DNA of 64,000 nt, from assembly GCF_040712315.1 (NCBI RefSeq), contig NC_134024.1, positions 23,758,658 to 23,822,657 on the forward strand, written 5' to 3'. Below the pieces are notes generated by a model that was given only the letters and a program-made list of their open reading frames with translations, was not told the origin of the DNA and did not search any database. Positions 45,413-56,464 of this stretch are shown piece after piece. How positions within the stretch are numbered: position 1 is the stretch's first letter; each line of letters opens with the position of its first letter. The position numbers were made by a program, and so were the translations under genes. The DNA is from Castanea sativa. Taxonomy: Eukaryota > Streptophyta > Magnoliopsida > Fagales > Fagaceae.

Positions 45413-46483
45413 CTATATGGCTACTTTAGGTTTTAATTTTCTGAATGTTTTAACTTTTAATTATCTAATTATATTAGATATTAATTATTTGATTTACGAA
45501 AATCTAGCATGGCCCAATACTATTGGATTGTGTAAATAAGATCTTTACATCATGTCCTTAATTGAATTTAGCCTGTTGGTTTTTATATAATGGTTTGGCT
45601 AATGATTGTCTTTAAAACATTTGTTAATGCTCAATTTTAGAAAAGTTATAATATCACTTTATGGGAAATATAAAAAGCTGTTAAGAAATCAATTACTTTT
45701 TTTCCCATAAAAAGCTTCTAAAAAGGCTCTCAATCCTTCATAGGAAAGTGTATAAAGTATTCTAAGCATCAACAAAAATTCTGTTTAATAAAAAACCTCT
45801 TTAGTTACTTTATTTGAGTATGGTGAGGTAAACGGTCAAGTATATCATATTTGAATTAGATTTATTCTAAAATTCATGTCTGCAGACTTTATAATTGGGA
45901 CAAAACTTCCACGAACAAATCTCAACATTCTAATGAAACAAAGAGCAGAAAATCGGACTAATATAGTTTGGGGTATGTTACCATTTAATGTTGATAAAAA
46001 CTAGAATTTCTTTTTCATCTAGAAGTGAGCTAAGACAAGCTGACTTGAGTCCATGCTGCGCCTAACAACGTGCAGTGAGATATTAATTATACCAAACCAA
46101 GCAGGAAAATCATTGACTGTCACAACCATATTTCTTTTGAAGTACAGAATGTGCAACCAAATTGACTTGGTGCAAGTTGCCCAACCAAAGTGCCAAGTTG
46201 AACCCTTCTTCATCTTTCCGTCTTTGTATAGAAATAGAATGTGTTCAATAATGGTCAACAAATTAATGCAGATGACAAATGGAAGAAAAAATGCAAGTCC
46301 AAAATAAGGACTAGAAAATTTAGCCAGATCTACGTAAAATTATGTAAGGGTCCAAATTTAATTAATCTTTCATTTCTTATAAATAGAGACTCTAAGATGT
46401 AGTATTGGCATCATACAATTGAAATATTATTTGAGAGGAGGAAAGAGAGATCGAACATGAGGATAAGAGTCTTGTTTGGTAGC
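45413..46483 (+). repeat. MIR169 duplication unit D
   Basis: It aligns with 23440-24194 and continues through the promoter block with TATAAATA at 46378-46385 and AGGATAAGAGTCTTGTTTGG. It ends at TAGC, the first four bases of the mature miR169, where the gypsy LTR begins. The last 400 bases are nearly identical to 50928-51331. Confidence 0.88.
46450..46483 (+). pseudogene. MIR169: MIR169 D, hairpin cut by retrotransposon
   Basis: Only the stem base and the first four bases of the mature sequence (46480-46483) remain before the LTR at 46484. GTAGC just before the LTR would be its target duplication, but the other side is lost. No miRNA can be made from this copy alone. Confidence 0.8.
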
Positions 46484-46952
46484 TGATAGGCTCAAGAATA
46501 TCCTCGCCCAGAGAAAGAGACAGTAGACGAGGGTAGTCTCAGTCTTCGTCCAATATGGCTTCCGTCTGATGAGGAAAAGGCCATTCATCCACAATCAATA
46601 ATGAAGCATTGCACAACAATAATGAGTCTCTTTACCATTAACACCTTACCCAGGCGTTACAGGTACCACATTAAAAGCCACCATCAATACACCTCCAACG
46701 GCTAGGAGGAGAAAACAAGTATATATACTAGAACCTCAGACTAGAGAAGGTACGAAATTCTAACCCAGAATCTCTAATATTTTGACACTAAGCATTTCTT
46801 TCCCCTTCTCGATTACTTGACTTTACCATCAGAGGTTCTGTGGCCGGCACCAAACTGGTGTTCTTTTATCTCATATTCTTCCAAGACTCTGGACGATCTT
46901 GGTCAGCTCTCCTTTTGGACTATCATTTAGACTGATGATCTCAGCATCATCA
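46484..46952 (+). repeat. 5' LTR of the third gypsy element
   Basis: It starts TGATAGGCTCAAG and ends CAGCATCATCA. TATATATACTAGAACC at about 46723 is a plausible TATA region. The length is 469 bases. Confidence 0.85.
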
Positions 46953-46953
46953 A

Positions 46954-46970
46954 TTTGGCGCCGTCTGTGG
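46954..46970 (+). other. gypsy primer binding site
   Basis: TTTGGCGCCGTCTGTGG begins within two bases of the LTR end, as in plant Tat-type elements. Confidence 0.85.
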
Positions 46971-47032
46971 AGACAACACATTTTCGCACTTAGTTTCAGA
47001 AGCGTAGTTCCATTCAATTCACAAAAGTCCAA

Positions 47033-47926
47033 ATGGAGTCCAACGTTCCCCAAGATCCTGCAGCGTTAGCCCTGCAAATCCAAGCACTCACAGCCAGCGT
47101 GGAGGAGCTTACTAGACAAAACCAGGAAGTGAGGCTACGACTGCAGCAGGAGGACAATCATTCCGAGACCAACCAAGACAATGATGGGGACAGCCAAAGA
47201 AGGGACGATCGTCGACAACAAGAAGGTGCGAGCTCAGACCTTCTCCAAGAAATGAGAAAAGAGATGGACAAGCTGAGGAGCCCAATCAAGGAAAAAACTA
47301 ATCGAAGCTTAGACCAAATGGTCAGGAAGACAGATTCACCCTTCACCACAACAGTCTTGGAATGCCTGGTACCCTCAAAGTTTCTTCTACCAAAGTTCGA
47401 ACCATTTGAAGGATTGAAGGATCCCTTGGATCACCTCAACACCTTCAAGACGACTTTGGGCCTCCAACAGCCCCCTGACGAGATACTATGTCGTTCTTTT
47501 CCCACCACTCTCAAAGGAGTAGCAATGGAGTGGTTCACTAAGCTACCAACGTTATCCATCGACAACTTCGACCAACCAGGCAATTCTTTTCTCCATCACT
47601 TCGTTGGCGAACAGCGCCCGAAAAGGCCGGCGGACCATTTGCTTATCATCAGACAAGGAGAAAAAGAGACCTTGAGGTCGTATGTAACGCGTTTCACTTG
47701 AGAAACTTTGGAGGTGGACGAAGCAGATGATAAAGTACAGCTAACAACCTTCAAAGTTAGATATAAGTCCAGGGAGTTTGTGGTCTCTCTCACGAAGAAT
47801 CCTCCTAAGGCGATGGCAGAAATGCTCTTGAAAGGGAAGAAGTACATGAATGCTGAGGACGCCCTAGCAGGGATAGAAGGGGTAGAAAAGCCCAAAGAGA
47901 AGAGAAAAGAGAAGGAAGACAACTGA
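47033..47926 (+). CDS. gypsy gag (one stop)
   Basis: The start [19 protein letters not shown] is followed by a coiled-coil-like segment and the gag core with [19 protein letters not shown] stop at 47699-47701 divides the frame, which continues as [14 protein letters not shown] to EKEDN. The family assembles particles. The sequence is about 40 per cent similar by eye to the gag at 3.8-4.9 kb. Confidence 0.9.
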
Positions 47927-48025
47927 AGAGGACGAAAAAGTGAATGGATAGATTGTCAAAATACCAAAGGGAACAAACGAAGAGATGACAAAAACCCTCA
48001 GACAGTAAAATTCACTTCTTTAATT

Positions 48026-48400
48026 ATGCTCATTGACCAAATTTTGGCACAAATTAAGGATGGACACTACCTCAAATGGCCTAGGCCATTACGCTCATCG
48101 CCTAACCTATGTGACAAGAGAAAATACTGCCGTTTCTACAAGGATCACGAACATTACACAAAGGACTGTAAGGACCTGAAGAAGCAGATAGAAAAGCTCA
48201 TACGAAAAGGGAAACTGCAGTGGTTCATAAAGAAGGGAGATTCTAGCATATCTAGGGACGATAACAAGGGTCAACGCGAGGCTTCTCCAATGGACGAGGA
48301 CCATATATCCCTTTTTCCACAAAGTGCCATAAGGGATCACAGGGGGATCGTTCAAGTCCCTCAAGAAGTCATACCAGAGGTAAGTGAACAGCGTTCATAG
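48026..48400 (+). CDS. gag zinc-knuckle segment
   Basis: [20 protein letters not shown] keeps the Cys-His-His-Cys pattern, with [11 protein letters not shown] after it. Basic and polar residues follow. It is in a separate frame from gag. Confidence 0.8.
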   Translation: MLIDQILAQIKDGHYLKWPRPLRSSPNLCDKRKYCRFYKDHEHYTKDCKDLKKQIEKLIRKGKLQWFIKKGDSSISRDDNKGQREASPMDEDHISLFPQSAIRDHRGIVQVPQEVIPEVSEQRS

Positions 48401-48848
48401 GATAACACCTCTGAAGCAAAGGTGGACGGACCAGGACATTCTATTCTCGGAAGAAGACGCGAGAGGAGTGAAACAACCTCACGACGACCCATTAGTTATT
48501 ATGCTCATGATTGAAGGAATCAATACCAAGAGGGTGTTGGTAGACAATGGGAGCTCGGCAGATATCATTTATCTTTTTGCCTTCTAGTAGTTAAAAGTAG
48601 ACCAGAGAAGACTTCATCCATTTGAATCCCCCCTCATCAGTTTCAGTGGAGACAAGGTGTATCCGAGGAGAATAGTGATGTTGACGGTTACAACTGGCTC
48701 ATACCCCCTCCAGGTAACCAATCGACACAACTTTTTAGTAGTGGACTCGCCATCATCCTACAATGTGATCATAGAAAGGCCTACCCTCAATCGTTGGAAA
48801 GCAGCCACCTCCACATATTGCTTGAAGGTGAAGTTCCCAATAGAATAA
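48384..48848 (+). CDS. gypsy aspartic protease (broken)
   Basis: [20 protein letters not shown] is followed by [13 protein letters not shown], the active site, then a stop. The second frame has [19 protein letters not shown]. The frame ends at 48848. Confidence 0.85.
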
Positions 48849-48912
48849 CAGGACAAAGGATGGGAAAATAAAAGGAGAACAGGTGTTGGTGCAAGAATGC
48901 TACTAGGCAGTC

Positions 48913-50145
48913 TTGGCATCAAAAGAAAACCATACATGGATAATTGAAGAAAGGACGCCAGAAATTGCAAAGAAACTGGAGACGATTGAGTTGGTCGAAG
49001 GAGATCACACAAAAACGACTCAGGTAGGGACGAGTCTGAACCCCAAGACGAAGAAGGAAATCATCAGCTTTCTGAAGGATAACCTGGACATATTCGCCTA
49101 CAGTCACAAAGATATGCCTGGCATACCAGCAGACATCATTCAACACCACTTGAATGTAGATCTTGAGAAGAAACCCATCCAACAGAGAAGAAGATTCTTC
49201 ACTCCTAAACAAAACAAAGCAGTCATGGACAAGGTAAACAAGCTGCTCGCTACTAACTTCATCAAGGAAGTCTATTATCCCGAATGGCTGGCCAACGTCG
49301 TCATGGTCAAAAAGGCAAACGAGAAATGGAGAATGTGCATCGACTTCACGGATTTGAATAGTGCCTGCCCAAAGGACAACTTCCTTCTGCCTAGGATTGA
49401 TCAGCTTGTGGACTCAACGGCTGAGCACAAGCTTCTTACCTTTATGGACGCCTTCTCCGGATACAACCAAATACAGATGGCAGAGAAGGTTCAAGAGAAG
49501 ACCGCCTTTATCACCAGCTAGGGGCTATATTGCTACAAGGTCATGCCTTTTGGGTTGAAGAACACAAGAGCCATATACTAGAGGCTGGTAAACCAGATGT
49601 TCAGCAAGCAAATTGGGAGGAACGTAGAAGTATATGTGGACGACATGCTCGTCAAAATCAAGGAAGAGGAAGATCACCTCGACAATCTCAAGGAAATGTT
49701 CAACACACTCAGGCAATATAGTATGAATCTGAACCTAGCCAAATGTGCCTTTAGAGTCTCCTCTAGAAAATTCATTGGCTTCCTGGTATCATAGAGAGGA
49801 ATAGAAGCAAATCCAGAAAAAGTGAGAGCCATCCTCAAGATGTCCTCCCCAAAAATGATCAAAGAAGTGCAGTCCCTTACGGGAAGGGTGGCAGCCCTCA
49901 ACATGTTTGTCTCCAAAGCAACAGATAAATGCCTTCCTTTCTTCAAGACCATAAAGCAGGCCTTCGTTTGGGCAGATGAGTGTGAAGCAGCATCCCAAAA
50001 GCTAAAGCGCTACCTAAGCAAGCCCCCACTCCTGAGTCCGTCCAGGGAAGGAGAAGACTTGTTCCAATACTTAGCTGTGTCTGTAACTACAATGAGCGCA
50101 GCCTTAATCAGGGAAGAAAACAGGATACAACGCCCGGTGTATTAA
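48913..50145 (+). CDS. gypsy reverse transcriptase and RT-RNase H (broken)
   Basis: [18 protein letters not shown], then [16 protein letters not shown], then motif [11 protein letters not shown] (Asp kept), then a stop. [12 protein letters not shown] follows, then [10 protein letters not shown] with the catalytic pair. After a stop at 49792 come [19 protein letters not shown] and [13 protein letters not shown] of the RNase H-like domain. Catalytic residues are present, but at least four stops prevent a full product. Confidence 0.9.
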
Positions 50146-50461
50146 ATCAGCCAGGCTTTCCAAGGAGCTAAAGCCTGATACCCACAAATAAAGAAGATCA
50201 CTTTTGCCCTGATAGTGGCCTCTAGAAGGCTTCATCCGTACTTTCAGGCTAACCCAATCATAGTAATGACGGATCAACCCATTAAGAAAGTAATGAATAA
50301 ACCTGAGGCTGCTAGACAAATGGTATAATGGGTCATTAAGCTTAGTCAGTTTGACATAGAGTCGACCCCGAATGGCCATAAAAGCCCAAGCACTGGCAGA
50401 CTTCATAGCCAAGTTCACCTCCCCCGAACACAAAGATAGCTAGGAAGAATCAGCTCTCTGG

Positions 50462-50920
50462 ATGATACATACAAACGGGTCATCCACTCAGAAGAAAGGA
50501 GGAGCAGGCATTGTCATCACCTCTCCAGAAGGGGAAACTTTGAAATATGGAGTTCAACTTAACTTCCCTGTAACCAACAACGAAGTAGAGTACGAGACCA
50601 TATTGACAAGGCTAAAGATTGCCCAAGCACTTGGAGCAAGAATCGCCTTACTAAAAAGAGATTCATAGCTCGTCATAGGGCAATTCAACGAAGAATTCAA
50701 AGCAAAGGAATCGAGGAAACAGAGATATCTAAAGTTAACAAATCAGTTAATTGGCAGGTTTGATCAGGTAAAATTTGCTCAAATCCCACGGGATCAAAAT
50801 TCTGAAGCTGACGAAGTGGCTAGGAGTGCGTCATCAAATGACCAGATGAAGACGACTGATTGGAAGCTAGAGGAACAGAAGTCCCCCAATATTGAGAAAT
50901 TCCAAACATTTTCGATATTA
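50462..50920 (+). CDS. second RNase H of gypsy pol (truncated)
   Basis: MIHTNGSSTQKKGGAGIVI has Asn where the first catalytic Asp is usual (HxDGSS). VTNNEVEYETILTRLKIA contains the Glu. After a stop it ends with IPRDQNSEADEVARSAS. The sequence leaves the element shortly after. Confidence 0.85.
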
Positions 50921-51225
50921 ATCTCTGATATTAATTATACAAACCAAGCAGGAAAATCATTGACTGTCACAACCATATTTCTTTTGAAGTACAGAATGTG
51001 CAACCAAATTGACTTGGTGCAAGTTGCCCAACCAAAGTGCCAAGTTGAACCCCTTTTCATCTTTCCGTCTTTGTATAGAAATAGAATATGTTCAATAATG
51101 GTCAACAAATTACTGCAGATGACAAATGGAAGAAAAAATGCAAAGTCCAACATAAGGACTAGAAAATCTAGTCAGATCTACGTAAAATTATGTAAGGGTC
51201 CAAATTTGATTAATCTTTCATTTCT

Positions 51226-51233
51226 TATAAATA
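51226..51233 (+). promoter_or_regulatory. TATA box of MIR169 E
   Basis: TATAAATAGAGACTCTAAG is shared with unit D. Confidence 0.75.
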
Positions 51234-51313
51234 GAGACTCTAAGATGTAGTGTTGGCATCATACAATTGAAATATTATTTGAGAGGAGGAAAGAGAGATC
51301 GAACATGAGGATA

Positions 51314-51435
51314 AGAGTCTTGTTTGGTAGCCAAGAATGACTTGCCTACGCCTCCAAGGAGTTTCAATTATTGAGTCTAGAAACTCTTGTGTGGTTCATA
51401 GACAGTCTCTCCTTGGCTAATCTGACAGGCTCTTC
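51314..51435 (+). ncRNA. MIR169: MIR169 precursor E (position-9 variant)
   Basis: The mature sequence at 51328-51348 reads TAGCCAAGAATGACTTGCC then TA. It differs from the common form by A for G at position 9 and A for G at position 21. The star arm AGACAGTCTCTCCTTGGC (51400-51417) has an extra CT, making a bulge opposite the seed-proximal part. TATAAATA is at 51226-51233. The changes may reduce processing or targeting. Confidence 0.75.
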
Positions 51436-51700
51436 TTTCTCATGCTAGGCCTTCTCTTCTTCTAATTTGCAAGCTTTCAACATAATTTTGCAAGCATGAT
51501 TCGTACTAGAATGTTGGAATTAATATCTTACAAATGGGGCATGAGTTTAAGATCATCAGGAATAAAGGTACATGAAAGTAAAATTCTGTTTATGGCTTGC
51601 CTTCTCCTCCAAACAGGTTTAATTGTATGGTTATGTACTAATTAATCTCTCACTCCCTACGCTAATAGGCTATTAATTCTTTATCTCTAATTTTAGGCTA

Positions 51701-52811
51701 CTTTAGCAATAAGCCCCAGGCCATGACTTCTGCGAGACAAGTGTGGATTGGGCATTGTAATAACAAGAGAGGCTCAACTCAAGGAGTATGTATGGCAGCA
51801 TTGTGCGAACAACGTGAAAAGGGACTGACACGGTCGACTTGAATGAGATAGACTCACAAAAGTTATACCGATTCAAATGAAGTGATTCTCTAAAAAAAAT
51901 CAAATGTACCTAGAATTAATGGAAGAACAAAGTTTGACTTCAACTCCACTTAATGTCTTTTTATTGGATGTAAATTTTGATAAATCCACCATTAGATTAC
52001 ATATTTTTCTTATGTCCTCCATATATGTTTGCAAAATTTCCAAAAAATCAAAGATCAATAACTATGTCATTAATCAAATATTTATATTTCAAGTTTTTGT
52101 AATATAAAATTATGCATAAAAAAGTTGATGGATCGAATAGTACATAAAAATCATGTAATTCAACTGTTAGATTTTCAAAAAATATATATCAATATTATTT
52201 TTTTTTTTTTTTAGTAAAAGATGGAGCCAAATTTTGTCCTTAATGGAATACATAATAAAATAAAAAAAAGGAAATTCAAGAATTTTTGGACAAATAAATT
52301 ATAAGAGAAGTAAATATCCATGGAGTTGCTTTACTTTTTATGTGAAAAAAAAAAAAAAGCCAAATCGGAAAATGAAATCCCTAGGTCAATGATTAATTAC
52401 AAATCATTAAATAAATTGCTTAAATGCATACTCATACAATATCCAATACAAAAATAAATAAATAAAAGGGGGTAACAGAGAACCGCCCTAAATTATGGAA
52501 TACTTGCATTTTGCATCCCAAAGTCATGAAACGTTGTAATCAACGCCCTAATTTTAATAAGTGTATGGTTTGTACCAATATGCACCATGCATGCCATCCA
52601 AATAGGGTTAAAATTAGATAAAATTCAAGAAGAAGACAGTGTAAAAACCTCGATTCATATTTTCCAATATTATTTTGTCACACCACATTTTTGTAAATAA
52701 AATAATAAAGGGTAATACACAGAGTCACACTCTTTTTAAAACTCAATTACCTAATATAATCATGAAAATTAAAACCCAAATTTGTTGTACAATTTAAATC
52801 CCAAACATTAA
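51701..52811. other. AT-rich spacer, paralogous to 5.6-7.3 kb
   Basis: No gene is seen. Blocks near 52235-52330 and 52490-52700 match 5660-6040 and 7190-7300 in the same order. The Pack-MULE at 6080 is absent here, so this is its empty site. Confidence 0.6.
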
Positions 52812-53204
52812 TGGCTTGTTTGGAAGTTTAGAGAGGGAGGAGAGTAGAGGGAAGGAGAGTAGTGGAGAGGAGATTAGAGGAAAATAGTTATCTTCTACCT
52901 TGTTTGGATGTTTTTAAAATTAGTAAGAAGGAAATGAGTAATTGGCACTTCCTCTTGTTTGGATGTTTTAAAATTAGGGGGGAAAAGAGAGGAAATGATT
53001 TAAATAGACAAATTTACCCATATTTGAAAATGGACTTGTAACATTGGTTTATGATTAATTTGTTAGATTAAATAATTATTTAATTAACATTCTCATTCCA
53101 CAGGAATTTCTAAGTTTTCTTTGTTAGGGAATTTCTCTCTCTGTTTCTTTGTTGCTCTCTCTGAGTTTGTTACAATGCCAAGCTAATATCCAGGAGCTCT
53201 GACC

Positions 53205-54760
53205 TGATGGAAATATGCATGTCCACAGCAGAAAATTTAACGGATCTACTTCATTCACAATTGATAACACGCACAATGTAAATTTCAGAATTCAAGAACA
53301 AGAGAGCATACCTTGGTGTAGTGAATTTCAAAACAAAGATCGGAAGTACTTAGGAATACTTTTAATCTTCACTCCAATTCCACTTTACGCCCAAGATGTG
53401 TGGTCTCTCATTCAGTTTTTGTTCAAGGGAGAATGAGAAAGTGTCCAACACTCACATACATACCATTTCATAATGATGTCTTTCTTTTTCATATGTTAAA
53501 ATTATGTATGTTTCTCTCCTTATAACTAATTATTTAATTGGGCTAGCCTTTTGGGTCTTTCCAATTGGGTTTTAGTATGTGGCTTGAAGTGGGACCAAAA
53601 GGGACCAATAAGACACTAGCTTCAATGGGTCTTGGACTTTTCTGTCAACTCTTGACAAGTCCAAAGTTCCTTTTTTTTTTATACAATATAGAATTCTACT
53701 CTAGCCTAATCTAAGTGTATATGTGTGTGAAGCTCCCTCCTAGAGACTTGAACCCCGGCCCTTACCCCCCACACCCCCCAAGCACTTATACTTGTGGAGT
53801 GACCATCGCATCAAGGGTGTGCAGTGGTCAAAGTTACTATTAATTATATTTAATATCACTATATAAATATAATTGCACTCTAAGCCTTATTTATAAATTA
53901 TATCCCAAGACTTTATTATACATGCAACCCCTTCATAAAATATTCATAGTAATACAAAGTCATGAATGTAGACTACCACTTTGTAAATTACTACATCTTA
54001 ATTCCTTGAGTATCCGGTTTAATTCTTTATGTTATTCATCATATATTTATGAAATCCAATTCCATAAATATATACTTTAATAACTCCTTATTAAAGTGGT
54101 TAGGCCTAACACTCTGAATAACTAAACCCATTAAACTTATCTCAATGGAATATTTTATATCTCCGTTAAGAAACTATGAATTCCATCTTGAGAATATATG
54201 TTCCATCAACACTAAATATGGCTGCTCAACATACTGAAGTTTTGACCTACACTTCATAATCAGGTCCATTATCCTCTGAGGATTAAGAGTTCATGTAAAT
54301 AGAAGTCGTGAGATTTATTATTCATTTGATAGTCGTTAGGAGAATAATAAATTTCACAGCGGTCCAGTTCAATATGTCTTAACTCTTAAAACATTATCAA
54401 CACATCAACTAGAAGTCTCCACTTCCATGATCAAGATAAATCATCTTAATTGATATGTTATAGCCTTCGCAGATGAAATGCCCAATTTCATCACCGACTA
54501 CGAACTATAATTCTGATTTTACAAAGAACTTGTGATTTATATCTTCTGTGACTTTTCACATAAATCACATACTATGCATCTCATGGACTATATGATAATG
54601 TCTCATATTCATGTTACCATTATTTTAGATCATAATAAAACAAATTTATCAATCACAACATTAAGTCATATATCATGTCATATATAATGTCATACATAAT
54701 ATCATACATAATATCTTACATAGTATCATACAATAGGATTTAAGGACACTAATCCTAACA
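53205..54760. mobile_element. solo copia LTR with perfect TGACC target duplication
   Basis: It starts TGATGGAAATATGCATG and ends CACTAATCCTAACA. TGACC is present at 53200-53204 and 54761-54765. No internal copia sequence remains. It interrupts the MBF1c fragment between Thr and Gln codons. The SINE at 53671-53828 lies inside it. Confidence 0.95.
53671..53828 (-). mobile_element. tRNA-derived SINE (minus strand) inside the solo LTR
   Basis: CAAAGTTCC (53662-53670) and CAAAGTTAC (53829-53837) flank it. On the minus strand the head has GATGGTCACTCCACAAGT and the B-box-like GGGTTCAAGTCTC. The 3' end is ATATTGTATAAAAAAAAAA. The other two LTR copies lack it, so it inserted after the LTR. It is the same family as 56604-56770. 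Confidence 0.88.
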
Positions 54761-55083
54761 TGACCCAGGACTGGGAGCCAGTGGTGCTTCACAAGAACAG
54801 GACCAAGGTTCAAGATCGCGACAAGAAGGCGGTGAACCAAGCATTGCAGACTGGGGCTGCGATGCAAACCACGAAGAAGGCGGAAGCTGGTTCGAACAAG
54901 AAGGCAGCTCCGGTTGTGAACGTGAAGAAGCTTGACGAGGCGGCTGAGCTGGCAGCGCTGGAGCGGGTCTCGACAGAGGTGAAGCAGTTGATACAGAAGG
55001 CGACACTGGAGAAGAAGATGAGCCAGGTTGAGCTAGCCAAGCAGATCAACGAGCAGCCTCAGGTGGTACAGGAGTATGATTAA

Positions 55084-55600
55084 TTGGTCTATGATTAATT
55101 GGCTACATATTACTCTATTTGGTTGCCCAGGAAGTTGGAGCAATAAAATTCAAAAATTTCAAGTTATTAGTTGAATTTTTATTTTTTCATTTTCATTGTC
55201 TTTCAATGGTTTTCAGCGAAAATGACATGGTTAAGTGTGCAAAAAAAGGGGGGTTGTTTAGCTTCAGTGTCAGTGAAATAGTGAGATTCAATTTTTTTTT
55301 TTTTTCATTCATCTTAAATTTTCTCAGGAAACAAACAAAGATTATTTATATAATCAGTTTGTAATTTTGTTAATTTAGAAAGGGTAAATTGGGGAATTCA
55401 TTTGGTCAATAATTTATCTACTCTACTCTCCCTCCAAATCTCTCCAATTTAGGGGAATTAAAAATGAGGGGTTAGAGGTACTTGAAACCCCTCCAAACCC
55501 CTCTCCCTCCTTCCTTAAAAAACTTCCAAACAAGGAAATTGAATTACTCTCCCTCCCTTTACTCTACTCCCTCTCCTGTTTTAAACTTCCAAACAGGCCA
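55084..55600. other. right part of the capture element, gene-like intron DNA
   Basis: After the MBF1c fragment comes ATTTGGTTGCCCAGGAAGTTGG, a sequence often seen in plant introns, and then the CT-rich subterminal region. A second donor gene cannot be named. Confidence 0.45.
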
Positions 55601-55603
55601 TAA

Positions 55604-56236
55604 GGCAATGTTGCAGAACACCTGCGACGTCTTTGGAGTCAGGGAAAAGTTGTTGGAGCTGCCAAAGTCGTCATCTACATGATTCCTTATGCCTTCGATT
55701 GAGTGGGTTTGGTTCGGGTGGATTCGGGTTGGATGAATTTCTTAGGTCTAGCGTCTAGGTCGTTGTTGGAAATCTTTATTTGGGAGAAGGAAAATTAAAC
55801 CATGAACAATTCCATTGTAAACATTTAGTAATGTCAATTGAATTATAAGGAACTTGACATCAAATTTTAGAAGTGACATTCTAGTTTCTTAGTAATATTT
55901 CCTTCAAATAATGTAAGCATGTCTTGATTTTGCAATTTATTTTGTGGTCGGATTTATTTTTATGCAAGTTTTACATTTATTAGTTTAGTCATTTTTGTAT
56001 TGTATCATAATTATTGAATGCTATTAATCGTGTTGTTTATATTTATTTATTTATTTGATTTCTATTAATCGTGTTGTTTATATTTATTTATTTATTTGAT
56101 AGTATAATAATTGGAAGCGAAGGATTTTGTTTCTGGGAAGAATCAGTTAGAAAGGAGAAGTGATTCGAACCATGATTTCTTTCAATAAAATAAAACTATG
56201 TTACTAAACAATAAGGTTCTAGCCAAAATTTCTTCT
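55604..56236. other. intergenic DNA, paralogous to 7345-7420 at its start
   Basis: The first 85 bases match the join at 7345-7415. The rest has a short direct repeat (ATTAATCGTGTTGTTTATA at 56022-56080, two copies) and no gene. Confidence 0.5.
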
Positions 56237-56245
56237 TAAAAAAAG

Positions 56246-56447
56246 GAGAAATTATAAGGTCCTTATGGTGGACAAGTGACGTGTTCCACCATTCTACTAA
56301 AAGACTCTCACCTGTTTAAAATTGTTGAATTAGAAAAAAATTTTAAACAAAAACTAATTACTGACTCAGCAATTTTAAACAAATGAGAGTTTTTTAGTGA
56401 ATTGGTGGACAAGTGACGTGGTCCATCAGATGACTGTATAATTTCTC
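56246..56447. mobile_element. foldback MITE, ~80-bp inverted arms
   Basis: The ends GAGAAATTATAAGG and its mirror ATAATTTCTC extend into long arms with GGTGGACAAGTGACG and CTCTCA. The A-rich flanks TAAAAAAAG and TAAAAAAAA may be a 9-bp duplication. The whole element folds on itself. Confidence 0.75.
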
Positions 56448-56464
56448 TAAAAAAAAGGTTCTAG

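Larger units (their letters stand above)
46484..50927 (+). mobile_element. Tat-like Ty3/gypsy element, 3'-truncated
   Basis: 5' LTR, PBS, gag, zinc knuckle, protease, RT, RNase H and second RNase H follow in order. The element then stops in the second RNase H, with no integrase or 3' LTR, and passes directly into a second copy of MIR169 flank. It is diverged from the two other gypsy elements in the window. Confidence 0.92.
50928..51700 (+). repeat. MIR169 duplication unit E
   Basis: It begins at ATATTAATTATACAAACC and is almost identical to 46078-46483 up to TTGGTAGC, then continues into the complete hairpin and downstream region. This shows that D and E are recent duplicates. Confidence 0.9.
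53175..55083 (+). pseudogene. MBF1c: captured MBF1c (multiprotein bridging factor 1c) fragment, split by LTR
   Basis: The start at 53175 reads MPS, a stop, then YPGALT. The LTR intervenes, and from 54766 it reads QDWEPVVLHKNRTKVQDRDK, AGSNKKAAPVVNVKKLDE, and MSQVELAKQINEQPQVVQEY. The match is to MBF1c, a plant heat- and stress-responsive transcriptional coactivator, with the N-terminal bridging domain and half of the helix-turn-helix. The last ~35 residues are missing, and a nonsense codon occurs at position 4. MBF1c genes are usually intronless, so this could come from genomic DNA or a cDNA copy. The 5' leader (53100-53174) is CT-rich. Confidence 0.88.
52812..55600. mobile_element. PIF/Harbinger-like element carrying an MBF1c gene fragment
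   Basis: The ends TGGCTTGTTTGGAAGTTT and AAACTTCCAAACAGGCCA are inverted repeats. TAA flanks both sides (52809-52811 and 55601-55603). A 139-bp MITE with the same ends and TTA flanks is at 58042-58180. The empty-site paralogue at 7340-7400 joins CCAAGCGTTAA to GGCGGCATTG, proving insertion. The element holds MBF1c-like DNA and other gene-like sequence, and is split by a solo LTR. No transposase was found. Confidence 0.85.

Noticed and set aside
46019..46261. Minus-strand ORF repeated at 50935-51153 and, in part, at 24114-24350
   Set aside because: Its recurrence comes from duplication of the MIR169 upstream region; the encoded peptides are not conserved in the other units.
54755..55049. Minus-strand ORFs opposite the MBF1c fragment (Ser/Pro-rich)
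   Set aside because: They are antisense shadows of a GC-rich coding sequence with no motif.
55604..55690. Apparent C-terminus of MBF1c after a second insertion (QAMLQ and GVR words)
   Set aside because: The same sequence occurs at 7345-7415 next to the other flank, so it is the target-site flank of the transposon and the resemblance is chance.
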